A stretch of DNA of 64,000 nt from Candidatus Aquicultor sp. (GTDB lineage Bacteria; Actinomycetota; Aquicultoria; Aquicultorales; Aquicultoraceae): contig DASXVE010000025.1 of assembly GCA_036504445.1 (NCBI GenBank), positions 62,001-126,000 on the forward strand. The letters run 5' to 3'. A program made the position numbers and the translations under genes. Of the stretch, positions 1-8,747 are shown piece by piece. How positions within the stretch are numbered: the first letter of the stretch is position 1; each line of letters begins with the position of its first letter. The notes below the pieces were generated by a model, which was not told where the DNA came from, ran no database searches, and saw only the letters and a program-made list of their open reading frames with translations.

Positions 1-1059
1 GTAGGCGATATCGCGCTCCGCCTGGTCTTCTTTTTGTCTGATAAAATACTCGATTTTCGCTTTGTCGGCATAGCTGAAGAAAAGAATACAGTCGCTTTTT
101 AAGCCATCCCTGCCTGCCCTGCCCGTCTCCTGGTAGTAGCCCTCGATGTTCTTGGGAAGATCGTAGTGGATGACGTAGCGAACGTTCGGCTTGTCGATCC
201 CCATCCCGAAGGCAATCGTGGCGACGATTATCTCAGCGTCATCGCGGATAAAGCGTTCCTGGTTCCTGCTCCGTTTCTCCGGGTCCATCCCGGCATGGTA
301 CGGGAGCGCGCGAAACCCGGCCTTTTTAAGATCGGACGCGAGGCTGCTCACCAGCTTTCTGCTCTGGCAGTAGATGATCCCGGAATCCCCACGGTGCTCC
401 GATATGTATTTTAACAGCCGCTGGTAAGCGCTGGTCTTGGGCTCGATTTTGTAGTAGAGGTTGCTCCTGTTGAAGCTCGCTCGATATTTGCTGCAGTCCG
501 GGATACCCAGTTGCACCGCAATATCGTCTTGCACATGTTCGGTAGCCGTGGCGGTCAGGGCGATAATAGGTACCTCGGGGAAGTTATCCTTAAGGCTCCT
601 AAGCTGGCGGTATTCCGGCCTAAAATCGTGCCCCCATTCTGAAATGCAATGCGCCTCGTCGATAGCAAAGAGCGCTATCGGAAGCCGTTTGAGAAAGCTT
701 AAGAATTCGGGCATCATCAAGCGTTCGGGCGCAACGTAAAGAATCTTTATCTCGCCCCGCTCTAGCTGACTTCTCGCCCTGGTGATCTCGGAAGGATTAA
801 GCGAGCTGTTGATAAACGCCGCCGCAACCCCGTTAGATACAAGCCCATCCACCTGGTCTTTCATCAAAGCGATGAGGGGCGAAACCACAATCGTTACACC
901 ATCGAGTTGCAAGGCCGGCAGCTGGTAACACAGCGACTTTCCCCCGCCGGTCGGCATCAAGGCAAGCACGTCTTTTTTATTGAGAACATCGTTGATAATA
1001 TCCTGCTGGAGCGGTAGAAATGTCGTGTAACCAAAATATTTATTGAGCGTTGTAAGCAC
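1..1059 (-). CDS. recQ: RecQ-family ATP-dependent DNA helicase (3' part cut by window edge)
   Basis: Superfamily 2 3'-5' DNA helicase of the RecQ type, acting in recombinational repair. The visible 353 codons hold a Walker A motif PTGGGKS near residue 38, the DEAH box in AIDEAHCISEWGHDFRPEY, a SALTATAT-like motif (IALTATAT), and the late helicase motifs IAFGMGIDKPNVRYVIHYDL and QETGRAGRDG. The RQC zinc and HRDC domains would lie beyond the left edge. The start is taken as GTG at 1059 because GGAGGA lies about seven bases upstream; the first residues (LNKYFGYTTFLPLQQDII) match the usual RecQ N-terminus. It is transcribed leftward and stands apart from its neighbours. Confidence 0.95.
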   Translation of the reverse strand, partial: MLTTLNKYFGYTTFLPLQQDIINDVLNKKDVLALMPTGGGKSLCYQLPALQLDGVTIVVSPLIALMKDQVDGLVSNGVAAAFINSSLNPSEITRARSQLERGEIKILYVAPERLMMPEFLSFLKRLPIALFAIDEAHCISEWGHDFRPEYRQLRSLKDNFPEVPIIALTATATEHVQDDIAVQLGIPDCSKYRASFNRSNLYYKIEPKTSAYQRLLKYISEHRGDSGIIYCQSRKLVSSLASDLKKAGFRALPYHAGMDPEKRSRNQERFIRDDAEIIVATIAFGMGIDKPNVRYVIHYDLPKNIEGYYQETGRAGRDGLKSDCILFFSYADKAKIEYFIRQKEDQAERDIAY

Positions 1060-1331
1060 TGTTCCTCCGAAGTCGTCGATTCTTGCTAAGATTTTTTCTA
1101 AGAGCTTGCGATTAAACGCCTTGCGATCAAAGCTATCGAATTATAAAAGCGCATTTGCACATTAACGTTATATGGTGCCGCTGCCAAGAGCTTGCTTGGC
1201 TTGGTGTCCAATAAAAGGCATAGTCTAGAATGTTAGTAAAGCATATCAGCGAACACATCTACCTGGAGACAAAACAAGCGGCTATGAAGATGCTTGCCAA
1301 GAATTTTGCTACCACAGTGCTACCATTGCAG
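1060..1331. other. Intergenic region upstream of recQ, no gene seen
   Basis: This 270-base stretch between the recQ start and the tRNA terminator carries no open frame with a ribosome binding site and no strong inverted repeat. It presumably holds the leftward recQ promoter, but I cannot point to a convincing -35/-10 pair. Confidence 0.4.
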
Positions 1332-1369
1332 AAAAATGAGGGACATCCATTATCTGAACACCCCTCATA
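1332..1369 (-). terminator. Rho-independent terminator after tRNA-Thr
   Basis: On the minus strand an eight-base stem ATGAGGGG ... TCCCTCAT (one wobble) is followed by TTTTT, about 12 bases after the tRNA 3' end. It is the expected end of the tRNA-Thr transcript. Confidence 0.7.
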
Positions 1370-1381
1370 GCCTGCTAGAAT

Positions 1382-1457
1382 TGGAGCCACTGAGCGGATT
1401 CGAACCGCTGACCTGCTCATTACGAGTGAGCTGCTCTGCCTGCTGAGCTACAGTGGC
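1382..1457 (-). tRNA. tRNA-Thr (anticodon CGT)
   Basis: A complete 76-nt cloverleaf including an encoded CCA end. Acceptor stem GCCACTG/CAGTGGC, D stem GCTC/GAGC, anticodon stem GCTCA/TGAGC with loop CTCGTAA (anticodon CGT, reads ACG), T stem AGCGG/CCGCT with loop TTCGAAT. The first 19 nt are repeated exactly at 4702-4720, so the gene is a likely border of the island to its right. Confidence 0.95.
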
Positions 1458-1720
1458 GCTTAACTATCGTTGCTGAGCTGCTAAAACAGTTTTAATCAGC
1501 GTAGATAGTGTAGCGTAAAATCCATCATTTTTGCAAGTTTGTTAGCACGCTGTTAGCACGAGATTAGCACTGTTTAAGCTCGTCACAGTACTTAAGACTT
1601 AGATATTATCTCTAAAATCGACACAATTGACAAGAGACGGATGGCGCTTTATGCTCGCGCAGTATGAGCCCAGAAGTCTGGATGACGGCCCTGCCCATAG
1701 AAAACTAGCGGGCAAGCAAT

Positions 1721-3172
1721 CTACCAATCATCTATACCGGAACGTATTATGTGAACGCCAAGCAAAAGAGCGGCTAAGTATGCTGTAGCCTGTAACCAGA
1801 ACAGCCCACCATCATTTGCGACCTCATCAAATTGGTTGTGTAAATAAATACCACTTTTGGAAAGCATAAAGCCTGCATATAGAACTAGAACGCCCCCAAA
1901 CAACTGTGCAAACAAGACGCCCTTCCGTCTTGACAGGAGTCGCGGTTTTCTCGCACTGTGTCTAGCTGCTCTAGGTTGTACATATGTTTGCTGAGCTGTT
2001 TGCACAATACTCGTTGTTGGCATGTGCATTTGTGACTGCACCTGTACCAGTGGTACTTTCTGTGGCAATTGGTACACATATTTTGCCGCAACAAGCTCAA
2101 TTTGTTGACCAGCTAAAAAAGGCTTCGGAAAGTAATCTTTCCCGAGACGCATTGAAGTATTACACCATGGGCAGTCACAAAGGTAATTTCCATACCAGTG
2201 ATATTCATTCTTGGAACATTGTTTTAGCTTTACGCCTTCAGCCTTCAAAGCATTAAACCACTCAATTGCCGCAGGCCTTTTCGTTGGATCTGCATGGCCT
2301 TCAACAAAACATCGGTAAAACAAAACCCTTATAGACGGCGGAATTATGTTATATGGAAGTGCGTAACTGGGCGGTTCGATGCCTCTAAGGTCTGTAGCAT
2401 ATGGGAAATACCCCTTCTTTATCTTTTCCTCAGGGGTTGGAGCATCATCAACGAGAGGGCCTTTTGCCTGATACGGATGCACGCCATTCGCTAAAAACTT
2501 GAACACTATGATACCTAGGGCAAACAAATCTGAGTAGTATCGGTCGTAATCGTTTGTCTTAAAATCTACACCCATCAATTCAGGAGGCAGGTACTCACCG
2601 CTTCCGACTCGAGTGTAATAAGTAATGCCCGATGCCCTATCTTTTACCTGGAACGAGTCACAATCGATTATCGCTACTAGGGCGCTCGGAGATACGAGAA
2701 TATTGGTTTCCCTTAAGTCTCCGATACGGTGCCCTTTCTCATGTAGCGCCGCAACCGCACTCACTATATTAAACGCTGCGGTAAACAAGTGCTGCCAGGT
2801 GAAGCTTCCACCAAACGCTTTTAGCCTATCGGAAGGGTCAAAATATTTGTGGGCTTCCTTAAACGTCTTTGTATCTATCAAAGGCATCGTATAGCCGACA
2901 AACCATGTTCTGGCTGGGTCGCTATAGAGAACGTCTTCCGGCCAACCGATTGATCGATACCTCGCATTAGGGGACGGATCATCTGGTGGGTTGTTCACCA
3001 TGCTTAATACTTTTTGGTGGAGTTCTGCGGTAACTTTTTGCGGATGATAAATTTTTGCACAGCTGCTATCACTGCCGATAATTTTGTAGATAGCCCCTTC
3101 GCCGCCGCTCTTGCTAGTACTTTTTAATCCAATTTCATTGCCCTTAAGGTCATAAACCGTACGAATTGGCAT
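1721..3172 (-). CDS. Protein kinase-like protein with C-terminal membrane helices (YegI/TerY-P kinase type)
   Basis: A divergent eukaryotic-type protein kinase of 483 residues. Seen: a glycine loop region GGEGAIYKI near residue 24, a catalytic-loop-like GDLRETNIL near 152 that keeps the Asp and Asn but not the HRD arginine, IIDCDSFQV in place of DFG, and an APE-like PPELMG. A Cys-rich patch (CSKNEYHWYGNYLCDCPWC) lies near 320-338, and two hydrophobic helices close the protein (about 425-447 and 460-478), so it is probably membrane bound. The ATG lies three bases after the phosphatase stop with an AAAGGA site inside that gene, so translation is probably coupled. Gene order vWA-PP2C-kinase matches the TerY-P triad described for Ter-linked stress systems and E. 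coli yegL-yegK-yegI. Function beyond that is unknown. Confidence 0.8.
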   Translation of the reverse strand: MPIRTVYDLKGNEIGLKSTSKSGGEGAIYKIIGSDSSCAKIYHPQKVTAELHQKVLSMVNNPPDDPSPNARYRSIGWPEDVLYSDPARTWFVGYTMPLIDTKTFKEAHKYFDPSDRLKAFGGSFTWQHLFTAAFNIVSAVAALHEKGHRIGDLRETNILVSPSALVAIIDCDSFQVKDRASGITYYTRVGSGEYLPPELMGVDFKTNDYDRYYSDLFALGIIVFKFLANGVHPYQAKGPLVDDAPTPEEKIKKGYFPYATDLRGIEPPSYALPYNIIPPSIRVLFYRCFVEGHADPTKRPAAIEWFNALKAEGVKLKQCSKNEYHWYGNYLCDCPWCNTSMRLGKDYFPKPFLAGQQIELVAAKYVYQLPQKVPLVQVQSQMHMPTTSIVQTAQQTYVQPRAARHSARKPRLLSRRKGVLFAQLFGGVLVLYAGFMLSKSGIYLHNQFDEVANDGGLFWLQATAYLAALLLGVHIIRSGIDDW

Positions 3173-3175
3173 TGG

Positions 3176-3934
3176 TTACATTCCTTTAGGTAGAATGCCA
3201 AGAACTAAGGTTTTATCATCCTCTGAATGCTCGCTGAGCTTATCGGATGCAAGTAAATCATAGATATCCTGGTTGGCCTGCTCAAAATCATCAATCTGTG
3301 CGGCATATTTAAAAAGCGGTCTAAAAAAGCCTTCGAACGGTGTGTAGCCGTTATCGGCTTTTTTCAAGCCGGCTCGTTGGCAGCCATCAGTAAACAGCGC
3401 AATACCATTGACACCGGAGACTGCCGATGTGCTCTTAAGCGACTTCTCCCAACCCTGGCTTGTCAGCGGTGTGACCTCATTTGTGTATTCGGATTCTCCC
3501 GGTCCCGTAATGAGCTGAAGACCATTATCCGTATCAATAACAAGCGCACCGTCCCCTATATGAACGGCTGCAACCGAATCCTTAAGGGTAATAGCGACGA
3601 GAAGTGTGCACGCTAAATCACGGAGGCTGCATTTTTCAGTTTCGGCTCTCTTCTCCAGCGCTCTCCTGGCCGCAATTACTGCATCTTTCGCTAGGGTTGT
3701 GATATCCACGCTTTCAGGTGTTGCTTTAGCAGCTCTTTCTACACTTTTTACAGCGCTTTTGACTGCTACGTTAGCTCCGATATCAGCTTTCGATGCACTA
3801 CCAAGCCCGTCTGCAATAGCGGCAACCGCAAAATCTTTGTCGATAGTCTTAAAAGCAAATGAATCTTGACACGGCATAGCTAACTGGACATGAAGCGGAC
3901 CTATAACCGAGGCACCAAAAAAAAATGTTTTCAA
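3176..3934 (-). CDS. PP2C-like serine/threonine phosphatase (YegK type)
   Basis: PPM-family phosphatase domain: QDSFAFKTIDKDFAVAAIADGLGSASKADIGA carries the N-terminal Asp metal ligand motif (ADGLGS), with GDGALV in the middle and a DDKTLVLG ending near the C-terminus. It would reverse the action of the adjacent kinase. The chosen start is TTG at 3934, preceded at six bases by AGGAGG and giving 252 residues; a longer reading would overlap the vWA gene. An ATG at 3938 sits in another frame and is separated from the domain by a run of nine A/T bases (3916-3924), so the start region is slippage-prone. Middle gene of the triad. Confidence 0.8.
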   Translation of the reverse strand: MKTFFFGASVIGPLHVQLAMPCQDSFAFKTIDKDFAVAAIADGLGSASKADIGANVAVKSAVKSVERAAKATPESVDITTLAKDAVIAARRALEKRAETEKCSLRDLACTLLVAITLKDSVAAVHIGDGALVIDTDNGLQLITGPGESEYTNEVTPLTSQGWEKSLKSTSAVSGVNGIALFTDGCQRAGLKKADNGYTPFEGFFRPLFKYAAQIDDFEQANQDIYDLLASDKLSEHSEDDKTLVLGILPKGM

Positions 3935-3951
3935 CCATATCCTCCTGTGCC

Positions 3952-4644
3952 TTATATTGTTGAGATCTCTGCCCATCCAGTTGGGCTGTCTAGTTGGACA
4001 TTTTCGCCGACTTTGGACGCCGATACTCTGCCTTGGCTTTTTGACAACCATTCGAACATAGCTTTAAACTTGCCGGGCATCAACCTTACAGGCGTTCGGT
4101 TTGAGGGCGAGAGCTGCTTTAGTGTGTCCATATCCGCCGGTTCGACTCCGACCGTAAAGAATAAGAAGTTCTTGTTATTCTCTCCGTCATTGATGCCTGC
4201 AATTACCTTATTCCAGATTGCATCGCCTGGTTGCATATCGGTAGGTTCTCCATCCGTGATCAAAAATATCCATGGGCGGTAGTAATCAATACCTCTACTC
4301 TTGTATTCAAGTTTACGTTCTTCAATTAAATCTATTGCTCTAAGAATGGCTTCACCCATAGGCGTTAAGCCTGAGGCAACTAATGTAGGCGGGTTAAACT
4401 GTTCCATTGATGAGAAGTCGTGGGTAACGGTTACGCCGTCGCCAAAGGTAATAATTGCTAAATCTACTCTTTTGCTTGCCAGCTCATCGGATGTGACATC
4501 CTCCTTGAAGAACCGTAAACCATCGTTAAGTTGCTTAATCTTGCTATTGACTACCATTGACCCTGATGTGTCGAGCAAAAGGACTGTGGCACAATGCGGA
4601 TGCTGGGGATTTGCAATTTCGATACTCTCTTCAAGCCTTGACAT
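3952..4644 (-). CDS. vWA-domain protein of the TerY/YegL type
   Basis: A single von Willebrand A domain of 230 residues. The MIDAS metal site is complete: DTSGSM near residue 24, a threonine in SGLTPMGEAI and an aspartate in LITDGEPTDM. Such proteins bind partners through a bound divalent metal. The ATG at 4644 is chosen because GGAGGA precedes it closely; upstream in-frame residues look non-coding. It is the first gene of the leftward triad with a PP2C phosphatase and a kinase. TerY-type vWA proteins are linked with tellurite-resistance-like (Ter) stress or phage-response systems, but no terC/D/Z gene is seen here. Confidence 0.85.
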   Translation of the reverse strand: MSRLEESIEIANPQHPHCATVLLLDTSGSMVVNSKIKQLNDGLRFFKEDVTSDELASKRVDLAIITFGDGVTVTHDFSSMEQFNPPTLVASGLTPMGEAILRAIDLIEERKLEYKSRGIDYYRPWIFLITDGEPTDMQPGDAIWNKVIAGINDGENNKNFLFFTVGVEPADMDTLKQLSPSNRTPVRLMPGKFKAMFEWLSKSQGRVSASKVGENVQLDSPTGWAEISTI

Positions 4645-4701
4645 AAATCCTCCTCGGTGGTTGCTTGCTACGTGGGATTCCAGTACTAATATACTAGACA
4701 A

Positions 4702-4720
4702 CCTGCTGAGCTACAGTGGC
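4702..4720. repeat. 19-bp exact copy of the tRNA-Thr 5' end (putative attachment site)
   Basis: The 19 bases are identical to 1439-1457, the first 19 nt of tRNA-Thr, in the same orientation. Looser similarity continues upstream of both copies (TCGTTG.TGA.CTGC just to the right). The triad lies between the copies and a truncated integrase lies just beyond, so this is most simply an att remnant. A remnant of a duplicated tRNA gene is the alternative. Confidence 0.6.
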
Positions 4721-4842
4721 ATGATGTGTGTTTCGTTGTTGAACTGCAATTTCTCTGTTTTGCTCTTGTCCGTGTCTGACCATATTTTACCACGTTTTCC
4801 GGTGTTTTGTGACCAAACTGTGACCACGTTACGACTTGCATC

Positions 4843-5091
4843 CTACACAGCCACCGCAGTTAAATCGGGCTGTCCCAGTCTTTCGATCACCGTTTTTTCC
4901 GTGCTCGGATAGAGATGCGCATACGTGTTGAGTGTGAATTGAACCGAGCTATGCCCGAGCTGCTTCGACACAAACAATATATTAGCACCCTTATCAATGA
5001 GCAAGCTGGCACAACTGTGCCGCAGATCATGAAAACGAAGGTTCTTGACTTTAGCAGATTTCCCGACATATTTAAAGAGCCGCAAAACCAA
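4843..5091 (-). pseudogene. Tyrosine recombinase/integrase, C-terminal remnant
   Basis: Only the end of the catalytic domain remains (82 residues): the HDLRHS box with the catalytic Arg, the LGHSS histidine and the active-site Tyr in TLNTYAHLYP. The N-terminal arm-binding and core-binding regions and the first catalytic Arg are missing. The left end lies about 120 bp from the tRNA-derived repeat, the usual place for an integrase. The frame runs on to the right through a terminator-like hairpin up to the broken chemoreceptor gene, which suggests a deletion fused the two. Two TGTGACCA repeats at 4808-4826 could be old arm sites. Confidence 0.85.
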
Positions 5092-5130
5092 AAGAGAGCC
5101 CGGGTGGTACCACCCTTTGGCTCTCTTTTT
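5090..5130. terminator. Strong bidirectional hairpin terminator
   Basis: Outer stem AAAAGAGAGCC/GGCTCTCTTTT and inner stem GGGTGG/CCACCC around TA, with a T run on the plus strand and TTTT on the minus strand. It overlaps the upstream part of the integrase remnant frame, supporting the view that this stretch is not integrase coding sequence. Confidence 0.7.
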
Positions 5131-5170
5131 ATAATAGACCTGTTCCAGGCCTATGTTAGCCAGGTAAAAC

Positions 5171-5644
5171 CTAGGCTAGCTTGTAACTGTTAATCAACTT
5201 GGCGATCTCACCGGTTGCGCTGGCACTTCGCTCGGCTAACTTACGAACCTCGTCGGCAACAACGGCGAAACCCTTGCCGTGCTCGCCTGCTCGCGCGGCC
5301 TCAATTGCCGCATTGAGCGCCAGCAGGTTTGTCTGGCTGGCTATATCATCGATAACGTCGATGATATCGTTAATGCCGTTGGTAAGCTCGGCAATGCTAT
5401 TGGTCTGGTCCTCAACGCTCTCAACAACACCGTTGATTGCTTGTGAGACGGTATCGACAGCGCCGACCGCTTTTACCGTTACGCCCGACTGATCGGACAC
5501 TCCTTTAGCAACCTGGCTAATTGCCGAAGCAACCTGGGTTGTCGAGGCTGAGATCTGATCTGCCATTTCGGCCAGGTCGCGAGATGAAACTGTCACCCGA
5601 TCAGCGACACCTCTAATCTTATCCAGCATGTCTTTCTCTTGCAC
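5171..5644 (-). pseudogene. Methyl-accepting chemotaxis protein, signalling-domain fragment
   Basis: The 157 residues are the coiled-coil signalling region of a chemoreceptor, including the conserved hairpin tip ([21 protein letters not shown], residues 103-123) followed by [18 protein letters not shown]. No sensor domain, membrane helices or HAMP precede it, no ribosome binding site is visible before its GTG, and the helix stops abruptly at a TAG where the integrase remnant frame begins. It is therefore a gene truncated at both ends, probably by the island's insertion and later deletion. Confidence 0.8.
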
Positions 5645-5820
5645 GACACCGCGGACGATTTCATATGACCTGTTCAGGGATAATATTAAGCGTTGTGAAG
5701 GCTCTAAATAGAGTGTGTGCAGTATGAAAAACCGCCATTGTTTGCATAAATATGGCGTCCGTATACTGACAGATGTAGTATAGTCTTTGTATTTAATATG
5801 GCTCGTTGGCTAAATTTTGA

Positions 5821-6906
5821 TTACTCGTCGCTCACTTCGTGGTTATCTATGCGCGGGCTCTCTTCAGCGCCATCGGTCTTCGTGTGAGCATCGGTGTGAT
5901 CGTTGCCATTGGGTATTCTGCGCGGTCGTTTATGACTACCGCCGTTGCCGTGATTATGTGCCTTGCTGCCGTCACCGTTACCGTCGATCTCAATAAGAAT
6001 CTCTTGCTCGCCCTCGTCACCGATTGCAACGAGTTCGGTGTCATCCTCTTCGAGGCTGATTTGCGGTTCTTTACAACAGCCGTCCTTGTCGGTCTTGCAC
6101 TTACCCTGGCAGCATGGAAGCGCTTCAGCAAGCGGCATCTCGAGACGCTGGCCGGATTCAAGCTCGGCAATGACGGTCTCTTTCGGCACGTTAAACTCGA
6201 CGATTCGCGCCGGGCCGAATTCTGTGTTGAGGCGCGTGCCTCTCTTCGGAGCGCGCTTTTTAAAATCCTGGTAGGCTTCGTATTCATATTTCAGGCAGCA
6301 CATAAGCCTGCCGCAAATACCTGAAATTTTAAGCGGATTGAGCGGAAGATCTTGCTCTTTTGCCATACGGATGGAAACCGGTTCGAAATCGCCTAAGAAA
6401 ACGGTACAACACAGGCGCTGCCCACACGGCCCCAGGCCCCCGACCATTTTAGCCTCATCGCGGACGCCGATCTGGCGCAGCTCGATTCTCGTCTTAAATA
6501 TCGCCGCAAGGTCTTTAACGAGCTCACGGAAGTCGACACGGCCATCCGCCGTGAAGTAGAAGATAATTTTACTGCCGTCGAAGACGTACTCGACATCGAT
6601 AAGCTTCATCGGCAAACTATGCTTTGCGATTTTTTCTTCGGCGCTCCGGTACGCTTCTTTTTCTTTTTCTTTGTTCTTTACAAGCTGGTCTTTATCCTCG
6701 TCGAGAGCTTTTCTGACCACTTTCTTTAAAGGGGCTGTGATTTCATCTTCGGTTACTTCCATCGGCGACGCGACTACTTCGCCGAATTCCATGCCCCGCG
6801 ACGTCTTTACAACGACCTTGTCGCTCGTCTTTAGCTCTATCCCGTCCGGATCAAAGTAGTAGACCTTGCCAGCTTTCTTGAAAACGATTCCAACAACAAT
6901 TGGCAT
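5821..6906 (-). CDS. ricT: RicT/YaaT (PSP1-domain) protein
   Basis: PSP1-domain protein homologous to B. subtilis YaaT (RicT), part of the RicAFT Fe-S complex that affects RNase Y and phosphorelay activity. The start MPIVVGIVFKKAGKVYYFDP at ATG 6906 matches the family N-terminus; an upstream in-frame TTG sits too close to AGGAGG. Conserved cysteine groups are visible: GPCGQRLCC, GICGRLMCCLKYEYEAY and CCQGKCKTDKDGCC. The last 70 residues are acidic then His/Asn/Gly rich and probably disordered. It follows holB and tmk in the order known from Gram-positive genomes. Confidence 0.92.
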   Translation of the reverse strand: MPIVVGIVFKKAGKVYYFDPDGIELKTSDKVVVKTSRGMEFGEVVASPMEVTEDEITAPLKKVVRKALDEDKDQLVKNKEKEKEAYRSAEEKIAKHSLPMKLIDVEYVFDGSKIIFYFTADGRVDFRELVKDLAAIFKTRIELRQIGVRDEAKMVGGLGPCGQRLCCTVFLGDFEPVSIRMAKEQDLPLNPLKISGICGRLMCCLKYEYEAYQDFKKRAPKRGTRLNTEFGPARIVEFNVPKETVIAELESGQRLEMPLAEALPCCQGKCKTDKDGCCKEPQISLEEDDTELVAIGDEGEQEILIEIDGNGDGSKAHNHGNGGSHKRPRRIPNGNDHTDAHTKTDGAEESPRIDNHEVSDE

Positions 6907-6930
6907 ACCTGCCAAACCCTCCTGCTCGTG

Positions 6931-8097
6931 CTAACTTATATACGGCGTATTTTGTACCGCCACCACGTCATGAATTTTAAACAACATCGTTTCAAATGCT
7001 AATTGCATATTAACATTAAAACGAGAATATTGCTTCGTTTCTTCTAGTATCTGCAAACACCTGTAGATATCTTTGCTGCTCAAAAGATCAGCATGCTCGC
7101 GGATCGCCTGTTCGTAATCCTGGTTGGTCAGCACATCGCTTCGACCGGTTTCTTTTACCAGGATGACATCACGATACCAGGATACTAAGATTGTGAGAAT
7201 ATCGTCGTAGCCCTGGTGTTCTTCGCGGCTCAGCTCACGCTTGTGCCGATCTTCAAGGCGGTTGATGATCTGCTTCGGCTTATCCTTCGGGCTGAACTGC
7301 TCTTTAAGCTCATCGAGCTCACGCTTATGCCGTGTTTTAAGCTCTTCGAGCGGCTTCTTTAGCTCGCCGACGAACTCCTCGGCAACAAAGCTTACCTGAG
7401 CAAGATAGGCTCTGTCCAGGCTTCGTGCGGCGCTGATGATGGCCTTTCGCCGGGCATGCTTGGCCGGCGACATAACAAACGAGATCGCCGTTCCAAGGAT
7501 GCCGTCGCTTAAACGTGTGGCAAGAAGCGCCTCATCCGGATGCGCATTATATCTCTCAATCAAAAACGATGTCACTTGCGGCGCCGGGATGGACTGAAAC
7601 CGTACCAGCCGGCAGCGCGAGACAATCGTCGGCAACACGTTCTCGATACTCGCGGTTACCAGGATAAATACTACGTGCTCCGGCGGCTCCTCAAGCGTTT
7701 TTAAAAGCGAGTTCGCCGCTTCATCGGTCATCCGGTCGGCATCATCGATGAGGATAACCTTGGTTCTTCCCTCGTAATTTTTAAGCGTAATCACTTGTAG
7801 GAGTGATTCAATTTGCTCGATGAGGATGAAGTTGCCTTCCGGCTCGATGAGGATAACATCGGGGTGGATATCGCGCAGCACCTTGCTGCATATCGCGCAG
7901 CTCCCGCAACCATCGTCGTCGCAGTTAAGGATCGCCGCCATGACTTTAGCGGTCGTCATTTTACCGATGCCGCGCGGCCCGACAAAGAGCAACGCGTGAG
8001 TATGGCCCCCGGCGTCGAGAGACCGTACTAATTTATCTATCGCATCGTCCTGGCCGATGATGGTGCGCCAGAGATTATTACCATTCACAAGCAGCAA
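6931..8097 (-). CDS. holB: DNA polymerase III delta-prime subunit
   Basis: Clamp-loader AAA+ ATPase subunit. Walker A GPRGIGKMT near residue 39, a zinc-binding group of four cysteines (CDDDGCGSCAIC) near 59-70, Walker B VILIDDADRMTDEAANSLLKTLEEPP and the sensor SRC motif in PTIVSRCRLVRF. 388 residues. A lysine-rich helical stretch (about 240-290) separates the AAA+ core from the C-terminal collar domain. Lies between tmk and ricT, all leftward with short gaps, so probably one transcript. Confidence 0.93.
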   Translation of the reverse strand: MLLVNGNNLWRTIIGQDDAIDKLVRSLDAGGHTHALLFVGPRGIGKMTTAKVMAAILNCDDDGCGSCAICSKVLRDIHPDVILIEPEGNFILIEQIESLLQVITLKNYEGRTKVILIDDADRMTDEAANSLLKTLEEPPEHVVFILVTASIENVLPTIVSRCRLVRFQSIPAPQVTSFLIERYNAHPDEALLATRLSDGILGTAISFVMSPAKHARRKAIISAARSLDRAYLAQVSFVAEEFVGELKKPLEELKTRHKRELDELKEQFSPKDKPKQIINRLEDRHKRELSREEHQGYDDILTILVSWYRDVILVKETGRSDVLTNQDYEQAIREHADLLSSKDIYRCLQILEETKQYSRFNVNMQLAFETMLFKIHDVVAVQNTPYIS

Positions 8098-8129
8098 TTA
8101 TATCATATATGGCAGTATTGCGGAGCGGA

Positions 8130-8747
8130 TTACAGGAGCGGCTTTATTGCTTCGACAATCGCCGCATGCGCGGCATCGACCGGCTGCGTGCCGTCGATCA
8201 GGCGCCAACGCCCGGGATTCTTCTCGGCGAGCGCCAGATAGCCGATACGCACGCGCTCGTGAAACGCAAACGATTCCTGCTCGATGCGATCGGCCGATAC
8301 TCTAGTCGCGCGCTCAAGCCCCACTCCGACCGGTACGTCGAGCAGAAACGTGATGTCGGGTTTCAGCCACTGCACCGAACGGTTGTTGATCTCCAGGATA
8401 AAGTCGAGCGGCAGTTCGCGCCCATAGTGCTGGTAGGCGATGGATGAGTCGATATAGCGGTCGCTGATTACTGTTAAGTCCTGCTCGAGCGCCGGCATTA
8501 TCTGTTCAAAAACGTGTTGTGCCCTATCGGCGGCATAGAGCAGAACCTCCGTGTGATAATCCATACCGGTATTTGCCGGGTTAAGCAAGATTTGTCTGAT
8601 TTCCGCACCGATTGTCGTGCCGCCCGGTTCTCTTGTCGTAATGACGGTGTGCTCTTGCTTTTGCAGATATTTGTCCAGGAGATCGATTTGCGTGCTCTTG
8701 CCGCTTCCCTCGATTCCCTCGAACGTGATAAATAGACCGTTTCGCAT
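8130..8747 (-). CDS. tmk: Thymidylate kinase
   Basis: Phosphorylates dTMP to dTDP. P-loop FEGIEGSGKSTQ at residues 9-20, the DR(Y) motif in VISDRYIDSSIAYQ, and TREPGGT binding the dTMP base. 205 residues, a normal length. Its ATG overlaps the stop of the upstream LmbE gene (TAATG at 8747), so the two are probably translationally coupled. Confidence 0.95.
   Translation of the reverse strand: MRNGLFITFEGIEGSGKSTQIDLLDKYLQKQEHTVITTREPGGTTIGAEIRQILLNPANTGMDYHTEVLLYAADRAQHVFEQIMPALEQDLTVISDRYIDSSIAYQHYGRELPLDFILEINNRSVQWLKPDITFLLDVPVGVGLERATRVSADRIEQESFAFHERVRIGYLALAEKNPGRWRLIDGTQPVDAAHAAIVEAIKPLL

Noticed and set aside
5090-5130. T-box-like motif GGGTGGTACC next to a terminator
   Set aside because: It lies in the loop side of a perfect hairpin, no specifier or stem I region is visible, and no aminoacyl-tRNA or amino-acid gene follows on the plus strand.
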